From contig CAHIKZ030005577.1 of assembly GCA_903632075.3 (NCBI GenBank), forward strand, positions 2,681,001 through 2,745,000: a DNA stretch of 64,000 bases. Reading direction: 5' to 3'. The translations under genes and the position numbers were made by a program. Under the pieces are notes generated by a model, which saw only the letters and a program-made list of their open reading frames with translations, was not told the DNA's origin and made no database searches. The stretch comes from Acanthosepion pharaonis (Eukaryota; Mollusca; Cephalopoda; Sepiida; Sepiidae). Positions 22,080 to 32,039 of this stretch are shown in pieces (within the stretch, counting starts at the first letter, position 1; every line of letters begins with the position of its first letter).

Positions 22080-23518
22080 TTTATTAGCAAAAGAATTTTT
22101 ATAATTCATGATTCACTTCAGTAGATTGTCTTTGACTTAATGTTCAAATTTTGCCATTATTATTCCAATATTAACTAGAATCATTTGATTGATTTTCTTT
22201 TTGTTTGTAAATTGGCCATGACATTTTTATAATTATGTTGGATAGGTTTCGAGTTGTTTTTCTTCTCCATAATAATTGGTTAGTGAATAATGAATGGGGG
22301 TTGCTAATTAAATGATAACACAAGACTTGAATTTTCATTAATTTATTTACACCAATATTTCATCACTTCCTCATCCTACACCCCAGTCTGACCCCCCTTC
22401 TCATTTTCTTTAGGACTTCAGTGATCAGGTGACCATCACACTTCCGTCTCTCTACCGGAAGATACAGTTGGACTTTATACTCTTTCTGATTATCAGTGAC
22501 TAACTGTCCAAATCATCTCTATGCTGGACTGTTGTTATATATTTGATAATATACATCATAACTGTTTTTTGTAAATATATTAGTGAAGGGGTTTGATATT
22601 GTGTCAAAAGAAAGAAACGTCATTTATCAGATTTTTAAAGATGATTGGTCATATTTGAATACTTTCCCATAAGAGGTTCGAGATACCATTTCTTATATGT
22701 TCAGTGATTTGGGAAGAGCCGGATTTACATGTGGGTTAATATTAGCTGCAGTCCTGAGGCCTTTGTTAAAACTAGAAAAAATTAAAACCATCAGAGATTT
22801 GTTTATTTTTCAGATTTAATGTGGTTCCTTTAAACTGAATATTTGGGACATCTAGTTGGTATGGTTTCTTTTGAAATCAGGGGCTACATTTAGAAGCTTT
22901 GTGCATCTTTTTTATATATATTTTATAGGCCATACTTAATGATGGCGCCACAATTTTTATTTTTCACTGTCTTATTTAATGCATCATCGGGGAAACACTC
23001 AACATCTCAACACATGCCAATCTGACATTTTCTTTCTTCAGTGTGTGAGTGACTGTCCAAATCATCTCTAGGACTGTTGTTTGTATATACATCTCTCCAA
23101 CATTATCACTCTTATGCGTGTATATACTGGATGCAGGTGTGAGGTCATATCTGCTTGCACTCATTGGCTGGGAATAATCTCTGATCAATTAACCCCTGCA
23201 TCTGGCTTCCATTAATGGACTGGTGAGAAATTTAAATGCAGTATCTATTGTGACCTAATTCCATAGATTTGCATTGTACAATTTATTACTGTCTTTCTCT
23301 CTTCATTTCTGTGTTCAAAAGTCTGCTCACAAATCTCTTTAAAGTAACAATTCATTTATTTTTCTTTCATCAGTGTATAGCATAATGTGGCATTTTTTAT
23401 GATTTCAGGAGGATCTTTAAAGAAATACTTGAAAATGTGTTTTTTATAAACTTATTTCATAATCCTATGCAGTGTTTTCATACTCCAGTGCTCACTCAAT
23501 ATATATTTTCTTTTTCAG
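22080..23518 (+). other. ZNF-B 5' flank and intron end
   Basis: Matches the ZNF-A flank: TTTGATTGATTTTCTTT, GGCCATGACATTTTTATA, ATTTCATCACTTCCTC, TGTCCAAATCATCTCTAGG, and GTTCAAAAGTCTG at the LTR-1 empty site (about 23312-23325). A pyrimidine tract and CAG end at 23518. The block is interrupted by the second copy of the duplicated segment. Confidence 0.65.
22558..22962 (+). repeat. Flanking segmental duplication, copy 2
   Basis: A 405-bp relative of 20769-21331 in direct orientation, 1.8 kb downstream, with several internal deletions and without the (TA)n expansion. Confidence 0.85.
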
Positions 23519-24015
23519 TTTGCCTCTTTGAAGGTAGCCAAAAGCATTGTAAATGTTCATGAGGAAAAAAGAAGTTTGTGGATTAGCAGTAATCATTAAG
23601 TCCACACCAGAGAGACATAACAGACAGTACATAGGTGAAAACCATTTCCTATGAAGGCTGTGCTGTTTCATTTTCCATGAATTCAAACATGCAAACACTG
23701 CCAACAAACGTTTTAACCATAAAATCTATGGATATGATTTTACCCAAACTTCATCTCTCAAAACACATATGTTCTATACAGACTAGAGAGAAACGATTCC
23801 ACTGTGAAATCTGTGGATTGAAGTCTTCCCAAAATTCAAATCTCAAATCACATGTCAACACAAACTGGAAAGAAACCATTTCACTGTGAAATCTGTGGAT
23901 TCAAGTTTTCCTTAAATTCACATCTCAAACAACACATATTAACACAAACTGGAGAAAAACAATTCAACTGTAAAATTTGTGGTATCAAATTTTCTCAAAA
24001 TTCACATCTCAACAG
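23519..24015 (+). pseudogene. ZNF-B leader and N-terminal fingers, frameshifted
   Basis: After the splice acceptor there is a short upstream frame from ATG 23553. The SMNSNMQT motif (ATG at about 23677) corresponds to the N-terminus of ZNF-C. Finger-like sequence follows: a degenerate unit, then one starting EKRFHCEICGLKSSQNSN. Bases are lost in the CACATATG repeat near 23851, moving the frame for two further fingers. These end HLNRC-stop near 24020, where about four bases (within AAACAACAG) are missing relative to other fingers. The open array begins in a third frame. The two indels separate the conserved start from the long ORF. Confidence 0.75.
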
Positions 24016-25731
24016 ATGCTGACACATACTAGAGAAAAACCATTCCAGTGTGAAATCTGTGGATTTAAATCTTCCCAAAATGCATCTCTCAAACGACACA
24101 TGTTAACACACACTGGAGAGAAACGATTCCGCTGTGAGATCTGTGGATTTAAATCAGCCCAAAATGCTGATCTTAAAAAACACATGTTTACACACACAGG
24201 AGAGAAACAATTCTGCTGTGAAATTTGTGGATTTAAGTCATCCAGAAATTCAAATCTCAAAACACATATGTTAACACACACTGGAGAGAAACCATTCCAC
24301 TGTGAAATCTGTGAATTCAAGTCCTCTCGGAATTCAAATCTCAAAGCACATATGCTAACACACACTCTAGAGAAAATATTCCACTGTAAAATCTGTGGAT
24401 TTAAGTGTTCTCAAAATTCAGCTCTCAAATCACATAAATTAATGCATACTGTAGAGAAACGTTTCCACTGTGAAATTTGTGGATTTAGATCTTCCCGAAT
24501 ATCTTCTCTAAAAAATCACCAGTTAACACACACTGGAGAGAAACCATTCTGCTGTGAAATCTGTGGGTTTAAATTTTCTCAAAATGCATATCTCAAAAAA
24601 CACTTGTTAGCACACACTGTCGAGAAAGCTTTCCACTGTGAAATTTGTGGATTTAAATCTTCCCACAGTTCCTCTCTCAAAAGACACCTGTTAACACATA
24701 CAGGTGAAAAACCTTTCCACTGTGAAATCTGTGGATTTAAATCTTCCCAAAATACATATCTCAAAAAACATTTGTTAACACACACTGGAGAGAAACCTTA
24801 CCACTGTGAAATTTGTGGATTTAAATTTTCCCAAGGTTCTGCTCTCAAAAAACACCGGTTAACACACACTGGAGAAAAACCTTTCCACTGTGAAATCTGT
24901 GGATTTAAGTGTTCTCTCAATTCCAGTCTCAAATCACATATGTTGACACACACTGGAAAGAAACCATTCCACTGTGAAATCTGTGCTTTTAAGTTTTCCC
25001 ATAATGCAAGTCTCAAATCACATATGGTAACACACACTGGAGAGAAACCATTCCACTGTGAAATCTGTGGCTTTAAGTGTGCCCGAAATTCCTCTCTCAA
25101 ATCACATATATTAACACACACAGGAGAGAAACGTTTCCAGTGTGAAATCTGTGAATTTAGCTTTTTTCGAAATGCAGATCTCAAAAAACATATGTTAACA
25201 CACACTGGAGAGAAACTATTCCACTGTGAAATTTGTGGATCCAACTTTCTCCAAAATTCATCTCTCAAATCACACATGATAACACACTCTAATGAGAAAC
25301 CATTCCACTGTGAAATCTGTGGATTTAAGTTTTCCCGAAATTCATCTCTAACATCACATATGTTAACACACACTGGTGAGAAACCATTTTACTGCGAAAT
25401 CTGTGGATTTAAGTGTTCCCGAAATGCACATCTAAAAAATCACATGTTAACACACACTGGAGAGAAGCCATTCCACTGTGAAATTTGTGGGTTTAAATCT
25501 TCCCTAAATTCAAATCTCAAACGGCATATGTTAACACACACTGGAGAGAAATCATTCCACTGTGAAATTTGTGGATATATGTGTTCCCTAAATTCATCTC
25601 TCAAAAAACACAAGATGACACACGCTGTAGAAAAACCTTTCAATTGTGATATTTGTGGATTTAAAACTTCCCATACTTCATCTCTCAAAAGACACCAGTT
25701 AATGCACAGGAAAGGAGCTATTCATCTCTGA
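24016..25731 (+). CDS. ZNF-B: 20-finger C2H2 zinc-finger protein
   Basis: From the first in-frame ATG (24016, weak context) the frame encodes 571 residues: six lead residues, then 20 uninterrupted 28-residue C2H2 units with TGEK-type linkers, then five residues and a stop. Every unit keeps both cysteines and both histidines. Helix position -1 varies among Q, R, H and L, and position 3 among S, D, N, A, Y and H, as expected of DNA readers with different targets. In 14 of 20 units the usual aromatic at C+4 is S, C or T, with F or Y at C+2 instead, the displaced-aromatic form known from ZFY and CTCF. No KRAB, BTB or SCAN domain is present. The expected role is a nuclear DNA-binding regulator. 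The true start may lie upstream beyond two frameshifts, so expression of this exact frame is uncertain. Confidence 0.85.
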   Translation: MLTHTREKPFQCEICGFKSSQNASLKRHMLTHTGEKRFRCEICGFKSAQNADLKKHMFTHTGEKQFCCEICGFKSSRNSNLKTHMLTHTGEKPFHCEICEFKSSRNSNLKAHMLTHTLEKIFHCKICGFKCSQNSALKSHKLMHTVEKRFHCEICGFRSSRISSLKNHQLTHTGEKPFCCEICGFKFSQNAYLKKHLLAHTVEKAFHCEICGFKSSHSSSLKRHLLTHTGEKPFHCEICGFKSSQNTYLKKHLLTHTGEKPYHCEICGFKFSQGSALKKHRLTHTGEKPFHCEICGFKCSLNSSLKSHMLTHTGKKPFHCEICAFKFSHNASLKSHMVTHTGEKPFHCEICGFKCARNSSLKSHILTHTGEKRFQCEICEFSFFRNADLKKHMLTHTGEKLFHCEICGSNFLQNSSLKSHMITHSNEKPFHCEICGFKFSRNSSLTSHMLTHTGEKPFYCEICGFKCSRNAHLKNHMLTHTGEKPFHCEICGFKSSLNSNLKRHMLTHTGEKSFHCEICGYMCSLNSSLKKHKMTHAVEKPFNCDICGFKTSHTSSLKRHQLMHRKGAIHL

Positions 25732-26060
25732 AAATTGGATTTATATCCTCCCAAAATTAAAATTTCAAAAAACACATTACCATCTACTGGAAGAAAACCG
25801 TTCCATTGTGAAATCTGTGGATTTAAATTTTCCCTACATCTCTCAAAAGACACATGATAGTACAGAATTTAACCTTCAGAAGACACATGTTAATCTATGA
25901 GAAACCATTCCACTGAAATCTGTAGAGCAATTTTTATTTAAGTCTTCATCTCAAGAACACTTGTTAGAACTGACTAACAATCGTCCTCTGCATTGTGAAA
26001 TTTTTGCTTCATTCTCATCTCAACTGACACGTGTTGGCACCAGTTAGAGCTGAAAATTGT
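25732..26060 (+). pseudogene. Eroded C2H2 fingers after the ZNF-B stop
   Basis: Finger-like pieces continue past the stop, for example CCATTGTGAAATCTGTGGAT, with deletions and stops in every frame. The array was once longer at its C-terminus. Confidence 0.75.
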
Positions 26061-26569
26061 ACAACATCTACCAGAAGATACCCCAGGAAGTTACAAAAAT
26101 GCCTGTATATTTAAAAGATTATGGTCTTGAAAATTTGGAGAACATGTTAAGTTCCTCTATAGATGTTGATGTTCTGTAAAATATATACCCAATACTTATA
26201 TCACAATATATATATATATATTGTTTGGCTTGTATTTTTTTGTAGTGTTCTTTATTCTTTACCCTATTATTGTTCATTTATGATTTTGTCAATGTTTCCA
26301 AAATTCCTTCCCCCCCAAAAACACATTTACTTCCACTTCAGTTATATTTTGGTTGGAATTCTACATTCTATGTTTTTGTCTCTTTGGGAATATAATCACT
26401 CATAAGACCTTTTGTAATAATTTTTTAATGACAAAGATCTCTTTTGTCATTATCAAATAAAAGAATTTCAAAATCTCACTGAAATATTGCAAATTTCCCG
26501 ATATATATACGTATCTATTTTTATCCTCATTGGCATCATGTAATATATATACAGTTCTGTTCGATAAAA
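26061..26569 (+). other. ZNF-B 3' flank
   Basis: ACAACATCTACCAG(A/C)AGATA, TTAAAAGATTATG and AACATGTTAAGT are shared with 40.86-40.98 kb after ZNF-C. CAAAATTCCTTCCCCCC and TTGGTTGGAATTCTAC are shared with the ZNF-A flank. A short TA run lies at 26206-26222. No gene recognised. Confidence 0.6.
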
Positions 26570-27043
26570 GTGACTCACCTGATTTTTTTTTTTTTACTAA
26601 ATGTTCTCTTCTCCGATGAAACGAAAGTTCAGCTAAATTCAAAGGATAAGCGATCTAAAATCCGAAGAAGCTTTGAAAGCTTTTTGAATTTAGCAGTAAT
26701 TACTCTCAAGCATCCGTTCAGTATAATGTTCTGGGGATGCATTTCTTTTCATGGAACTGGTTTCTTAAAACCTATTGAAAAGACCCTCAGGAGCGAGCAG
26801 TACAAGAAAATTTTAAAGTCTTGTCTGCTCCCTTCTGCTGAAAGGGTGCAAATCGACCCCAACAAGCTCATTTTTATGCAGGATAATGCTACTTGTCACA
26901 AATCAAAATTGATGAAGGAATACTTTGATGAGAAGCAGGTGAGTGTTATGACATGGCTGCCCCAATCTTCTGTCCTCAACCCCATAGAAAACTTATGGAG
27001 TATTATAAAGTACAGGCTCTCGATTAAGCAGTTGAGCAACATG
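26570..27043 (+). pseudogene. Tc1-like (DD34E) transposase, 5'-truncated
   Basis: The frame gives LFSDETKVQL (first Asp, codon 26614), MFWGCISFHGTG, LIFMQDNATCHKSK (second Asp, codon 26882) and VLNPIENLW (Glu, codon 26987). There are 34 residues between the second Asp and Glu, as in Tc1 elements. The usual SPDLN is SSVLN here. The N-terminal helix-turn-helix half is absent. The tail runs into an inverted copy of the same motif. The protein would be inactive. Confidence 0.9.
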
Positions 27044-27082
27044 CTCCATAAGTTTTCTATGGGGTTGAGGTCAGGAGATTGG
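27044..27082 (-). mobile_element. Inverted fragment of a second Tc1 copy
   Basis: Bases 27044-27069 are the exact reverse complement of 26975-27000, and the match extends with two mismatches to 27082 and 26962. Read on minus it encodes QSPDLNPIENLW, with the D that the plus copy lacks, so it derives from a different or older copy. Confidence 0.85.
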
Positions 27083-27085
27083 AAA

Positions 27086-27300
27086 TTTTATGAAACTTCA
27101 GAAAAGAAAAGGAAAAAGATTGCAATTACTTTCTTATATTGTCTCTACCCAAACTTTTTTAAGCAGAAGACAAATTGTTCTTTTACACCGGTTATTATAA
27201 TTTTTTTTTTTTTTTTTTTTACTGATTGTGTTCAGAAACACGTTCACGTTCTTTATTTGTTTCAATTTGCAATTTATTTGAAAATAAGTATCTTTATTGA
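27086..27300 (+). repeat. R-A, opening block
   Basis: TACCCAAACTTTTTTAAGC, TTGTTCTTTTACACCGG and TCAGAAACACGTTC match the opening blocks at 18.65 and 34.53 kb. Confidence 0.55.
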
Positions 27301-27501
27301 TTAGCTTAATGAAATATTCTCGAAATATTCGTTTTCGTAGCCAGTTTGGGTCAAGACACCCAAGGCGAGTCCCGCTACAACAGTAAGCAAGATTTTGTCA
27401 CCAAGGTCAGTTTTAGTTAAGTAAGAAGACAAATTCCGGAGAGCACAGGCGCAACAAAAACGATATTCTCCTAGAAAACGGAGAAATAAAGCTTCTCCCA
27501 T
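27301..27501 (-). CDS. 66-codon minus-strand frame in a GC-richer island, unknown
   Basis: The frame starts MGEALFLRFLGEYRFC and contains a hydrophobic stretch (ILLTVVAGLALGVLTQTG) that could be one membrane segment. GT-containing donor-like sites lie on minus near 27527 (ATG|GTAAGC) and 27690 (AAG|GTGAGT). The island (27301-27710) replaces a block present in other R-A copies and has a different composition, suggesting foreign sequence. I do not recognise it; chance is quite possible. Confidence 0.2.
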   Translation of the reverse strand: MGEALFLRFLGEYRFCCACALRNLSSYLTKTDLGDKILLTVVAGLALGVLTQTGYENEYFENISLS

Positions 27502-27719
27502 GTGACTACACCACAGGAGATAAGCAGCTTACCATTTACTCCTCGATATAAATTTATGAAAACAGTTCAACATATTTTCCTGGCCAGTCAACAATGTAAA
27601 GACGGGTCAACAGACTTTCCCGACTGAACAATTAAGAAAAATACACCAGAAGCAGTCGACAAATCCGGCCACCTAAAAGACTCACCTTGTTAAGGAATTT
27701 ATGATCAAAAAGTGGATGT

Positions 27720-28860
27720 GTTGGTACCTCCACTTTTTAGTGGAAAAAAAAAACAGCATAGCATGATGAAAAAAGGCTTTAATTGCATTTATAAATAAGA
27801 TTTATTTAGGAAACTTGTCTTAAGAAGAAAGTTTTTTTTTTTTCGATGAATAATTAATTTTTATAAGAATTGTTTTCATTTTTAAAAAATTTAAACAATT
27901 TCAATCGCTTAAAATTTTTATCGTCAAAATGTTTATGTTATTATTATAAGGAAAGACCAAAGTATTTTTGGATTATTTTTTGAAATTTTGTAATCCTTTC
28001 TAGCATTTTCGAAATTTCTGTTAAAAATCTTGTTTTGTTTATGACGTAACAATTACGATTAGGATTTTTTTGCACCTTTTTCCGGTGAAAAACACATTGA
28101 TTGGGAAATTCTTGCAAAAATCAAATAATTGTCGGATTTTAATGAAACTTTCAGGACATTTTCAGATATGAATGAAATTATTTTTGATTTTTTTTTTAGA
28201 AAATCTTTTTTTTGTTTTACATATGTTACCATTCACTTAAATAATTTCATGAAATTTCGAGAAATTCAGTTTTTAGTGCGAGGATTTTTTTATTAGTTAA
28301 AAGCGGGACTACTTGGAGAATGTAAATCATCAATTTTCTTTTGTTAAAGAGTTAACCCATTCATTTAAAATCTGCTCTGATTTGTAAAATAATAAATGCA
28401 ATAAAACTATGATATTATTTAATTAGAACGGCTTTGAATTACTTTTATAAATAAGAATTCTTAAGGACACTATTGTCTTAAGAAAGTTTTTTTTTCGATG
28501 AATAACTAAAAATTGTTTTCATTTTTTGAAAAATTTAAACAATTTAAATCGTTTAAAATTCTGCATTACTTCAAGGCGGTTAGTTGATATTGTTAAGTGA
28601 AAACTACATTTACGAATCAAAAACTGAAAACTCATTGAAAATCATTTTAACCCAATATTTTTAAACGAATTTTTAATTTTTTATGTATACGTAATGTGCC
28701 CCTGTTTCAAAGTATGGTCAACCATACATGACATAATCAGAAAATAAGAGCGGTGACTATAGCAAATTTAAATTCAACGTTCCTAAAATTAGATTACGTA
28801 GAACATCTTTCAACATTTTTAAGATTAGTGAGTACTTAAAAATTATACAGGAAAGCGTTC
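27720..28860 (+). repeat. R-A, main copy
   Basis: Blocks in order: GGTACCTCCACTTTT, CAGCATAGCATGATGAAAA, ATCGTCAAAATGTTTATG, CTTTCTAGCATTTTCG, TTTTTCCGGTGAAAAACACA, AATTGTCGGATTTTAATG, AATTTCATGAAATTTCGAG, AGTTAACCCATTCA, TACGAATCAAAAACTGAAAA, CCATACATGACATAATCAG. The same series lies at 35.1-36.25 kb. No open frame of note. Confidence 0.7.
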
Positions 28861-28875
28861 ACCCATCATTTTCTT

Positions 28876-29355
28876 AAACTATGTTTTAACAGATAAGGTC
28901 TCCTAAAAACAATAATAAAAGTGTCAGCGCCTCGTCAAGTAATTTTCGAGATGTTGACACGTAATCACGCTACCGTTTGTTTCTCTGTTATTTTAAACTT
29001 AAAGTAATTTTTTAAAAATCATTAATTAAACTTTAAATCAGGTAATATTTCTCAAATAAAGTTTTAAAAAATTTATATTAGTTTTGGATGATTTTTAAAA
29101 GCGAGAATTAAATTAAAATTAAATTTTGTTTACAAATCTGTCAAAAATGGCTGAATTTAAATGAGTTCTGAAAGTGAGCAAAAAGTTGAGATTGAAATCA
29201 ACATAATTTCTATTTGAAATACACCAGAATATTTTGCTTACTGGAAATAGTAATCATTTAGCTTTCATTTAAAGCTAAAACAAATCTTCAAGAATGCTTT
29301 TTCATTTTTAAAAATTCATTTTAAACTTTAGGTATCGAAAATTCAGTGGAGGTGC
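28876..29355 (+). repeat. 480-bp direct repeat, copy 1 (R-A end block)
   Basis: Begins TATGTTTTAACAGATAAGGT, includes AATGGCTGAATTTAAATGA and ATTTTGCTTACTGGAAATAG, and ends near GTGGAGGTGCC. It is copied at 29492-29968. Confidence 0.85.
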
Positions 29356-29491
29356 CTACTTTAGTGTCTTTAATTATCTGTTTATTTACATTATTTACAG
29401 TTGGAGTAATATCCTCATTTTTGTTGTTATTATCCCAACATTTCAACTGTTGTGCCCCTTGACCTTCTTCAGGAACCTGTTCTTTGTTTAT

Positions 29492-29968
29492 TAACTAAAT
29501 TATGTTTTAACAGATAAGGTCTCCTTAGAACAATAATAAAGGTGTCAACATGAGGCGTTGACAAGCACTTAATTGTGCTAATGTTTGTTTTTAAAATCCA
29601 TTTATCCATTATTTTAAACTTAAAGTAAATAATATTTTTTTCAAAATCAGATTAATTATACTTTAAATCAGCTAATATTCCTCAAATAAAGTTTCAGAAA
29701 GGTATATTTTATTTTTGGAAAATGTTTAAAACTCAGAATGAAATTAAAATTAAATTTTGTTTAAAATCTGTTAAAAATGGCTGAATTTAAATGATTTCTG
29801 AAAGTGAGCAAAAAGTTGAGATTCAAATCAACATAATTTCCATTCGAAATACACCAGAATATTTTGCTTACTGGAAATAGTAATCATTTAGCTTTCATTT
29901 AAAGCTTCAAGAATGCATTTTCATTTTAAACTTTAGTTATCGAAAATCTTAGCGAAAAAGTGGAGGTA
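29492..29968 (+). repeat. 480-bp direct repeat, copy 2
   Basis: Same ordered blocks as copy 1, separated from it by about 140 unrelated bases. It ends at AAGTGGAGGTAC. A diverged third relative lies at 18.23-18.54 kb, and an inverted one at 50.03-50.22 kb. Confidence 0.85.
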
Positions 29969-30154
29969 CTTAAATACCTACGACTCACCGTTTTGTGGAC
30001 AGTTACAGCCCCTGGTAGTTAGTCGTCTGTTTTCCGTACGACCACCAATAAACTACTACTGTGATATATTGCTCTCTTCGTCTTTTAAACTAAAAACAAG
30101 TCGATAACCTAACAACGGCCATCACTGAATTTGTCAATCAAGTTTTAGATAAGA

Positions 30155-30464
30155 ATGGTGAAGCTCACGCTCCAACAAGATATCTCGATGCTGTTCAGCA
30201 GGGCTTGGCATGCTGGCCTTCTACGTAATATCAAGGGCAACAGTTTCACAGGAAGAACAGTTGGCTTAATCCAATCGTTCCTAACAAATTGTGTAATGAA
30301 TGTCATGTTAAATGGACATGTTTCTAGATCATTTAGGATGAATCCAAGGCTCCTCAGGGCTCTATCCTTAGACCTACATTGTTTATCTTCATCAACCTTC
30401 CTGATATCATCAGGTCGCAACTAGGTATTTATGATAATGGCACAATTACTTAGTGGTGTCTTAG
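30155..30464 (+). pseudogene. LINE reverse transcriptase palm fragment
   Basis: QDISMLFSRAWHAGLL fits motif A (Asp kept), LIQSFLTN and VMLNGHVSRSF fit the next segment, and after a one-base frame change APQGSILRPTLF fits motif B. Where YADD should be, the sequence reads IYDNGT, so the catalytic motif C is destroyed. It resembles Jockey/CR1-type enzymes. The copy is cut at 30464 by an LTR and resumes after it. Confidence 0.85.
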
Positions 30465-30692
30465 TGTTGTGACCAAGTAATTGGTTAAGGAATAACAAAA
30501 CAAGAGGTTGCAGATAAATAGTGTATTGAACCGTAAATACAACAGAAGTGTGTTACACGACTTGGGAGTGTGTGTCGGTTGACCAGCGTTCAGTCTATAT
30601 CACCGTCCACCCCCGAAGCCTACTTTTTCTACTAACTTTATAGTAAGTGGAAGAGTCCACAATATCCTCATTAGAGGGAAGACACAAAAACA
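30465..30692 (-). mobile_element. Solo LTR, family LTR-4, inserted in the LINE
   Basis: Starts TGTTGTGACC and ends ACAAAAACA, flanked by the 5-bp duplication CTTAG (30460-30464 and 30693-30697). It shares GAATAACAAAACAAG, ACCAGCGTTCA and the segment ending AGTGGAAGAGTCCA with 42358-42570. Orientation is inferred from an ATAAAG/TATA-like site on minus. Confidence 0.85.
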
Positions 30693-30790
30693 CTTAGTAA
30701 CAAGTTCGACAAACCAAACTGGCAACTGCTTTCGAAAAGATCTCCATCAACGATTAACTGGGGGCAACGAATGTTTAGAGCATAACTTCT
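30693..30790 (+). pseudogene. LINE reverse transcriptase, continuation after the LTR
   Basis: SNKFDKPNWQLLSKRS followed by STINWGQRMF matches the segment that follows YADD in the same LINE class (INWGQRW). A stop follows. The LTR therefore split one LINE copy. Confidence 0.7.
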
Positions 30791-30929
30791 GCATGCCAGT
30801 GGATCAAAACCAATTACTACGTTCTCATTGGGTACCAAATATTAAAATAATTCTACTGTATATTTTCATGTGCTAGTTATAGATTTTTGTGCAAGTTAAA
30901 CACAATGCAGGCTCCAGACTTAAGTCTTA

Positions 30930-31420
30930 CAATAATCGTTTCTGATTGGTCAATATATCTTAAAGGCGTACCAACACCTACGCACAAGTGTTTAAACCCA
31001 AAAGACCGCCAACATCTTGAAACGTGTTCTTGATCCGATCACGTGACTAAGAATTAAATAAATACTATGCACGAGCATATTTCACCAGTGAGTTGCGTGA
31101 CGGATAACCAAGTACCAAACTATTCCACGTCACTTATACTTTTGAAGTTTCGAAGTTTAAATTTCTTAATAATACGAAACAAACTCCAATTAACTCATCC
31201 ATCATTCACTGGGTTCATTCACCACACAGTGGAAGTTCTAGACCACGGGACTTGTCTTCATTCAGAATCTATAGAACATTTTCATTCACTGGATTTCATT
31301 AACTACACAGTTAAAGTTCTCAACAACAGAACAAATTTTTTACCCAAAACATTTAATTCATTCTCTGACACAAAAAATACGGTCAAAGAAAGACAACTTT
31401 GTTAGCAAACTCTTACGATT
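30930..31420 (+). repeat. LTR-like promoter repeat LTR-5, copy 1 (diverged)
   Basis: TTCTGATTGGTCAATATATC (CCAAT-box core), GATCACGTGACT (E-box) and AATTAAATAAATACT, followed by a 78-bp imperfect tandem built on CATTCACTGG (31202-31360). The order resembles copies 2 and 3. Confidence 0.45.
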
Positions 31421-32039
31421 TACATTACATAAATTTTGTTGCACAAACTGTTTAATTTTTACTTAAACCTGTTTATTAATTTACGAACTCTGTCAATATT
31501 ACATACACTTATTTTAAGTAAGTAATTATTTCCGTAAACTCAAAATCACTTGTCAATCATCATATTAGGAGATTACATATAAAAATTAAAATTCACAAGG
31601 AAATTGTTAATTTCCTCATGCAGCCTATTTTTCCAACAATTATTGACCCATATAATTTAATCAATTAACGCATCCTCCAGAAATGGCTTGTAAATATTAA
31701 AGTGTTCAAAACAAAACTGCTTTCATTTAATCACCACATAGAACATTTACTGCCTGCCACCAGCTGATGCTAAACTCCAAAAGAGTAACATTCTAACACC
31801 TTCTTGGTCTAACGTTTTTCAATTGAATTGTTTCCGTTTTTTAAGTATGGTGGGCCGTAATAAAAAAAATATTTTAATTTTCAAATTCAAGTACTTTTTC
31901 AACTAATTTTGTTGATCATCAGAATCTTTTGTTTTTAGTCTCAACTAATGGATTTTTTTGGTAACAATTATTATGATTTTTAAAGAAATAAAATTTCACT
32001 GTGAAAAATTTAGACAACAAGCGGTGAAATTTCCGTATA

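Noticed and set aside
24009..25688. Long minus-strand frames opposite ZNF-B (repeats of NPQISQWNGFSPVCVN type)
   Set aside because: They are the antisense of the 84-base finger repeat, which happens to lack stops. The same phantom frames lie opposite ZNF-A, ZNF-C, ZNF-D and, on plus, ZNF-E.
26936..26946. Splice donor CAG|GTGAGT
   Set aside because: It falls within the Tc1 transposase frame (EKQVSV), which continues to the catalytic Glu.
30145..30420. 91-codon minus-strand frame
   Set aside because: It overlaps the LINE reverse-transcriptase fragment on plus, which has recognisable motifs; the minus frame has none.
31067..31405. 112-codon plus frame in the LTR-5 region
   Set aside because: It spans an imperfect 78-bp tandem repeat of non-coding type; no recognisable domain.
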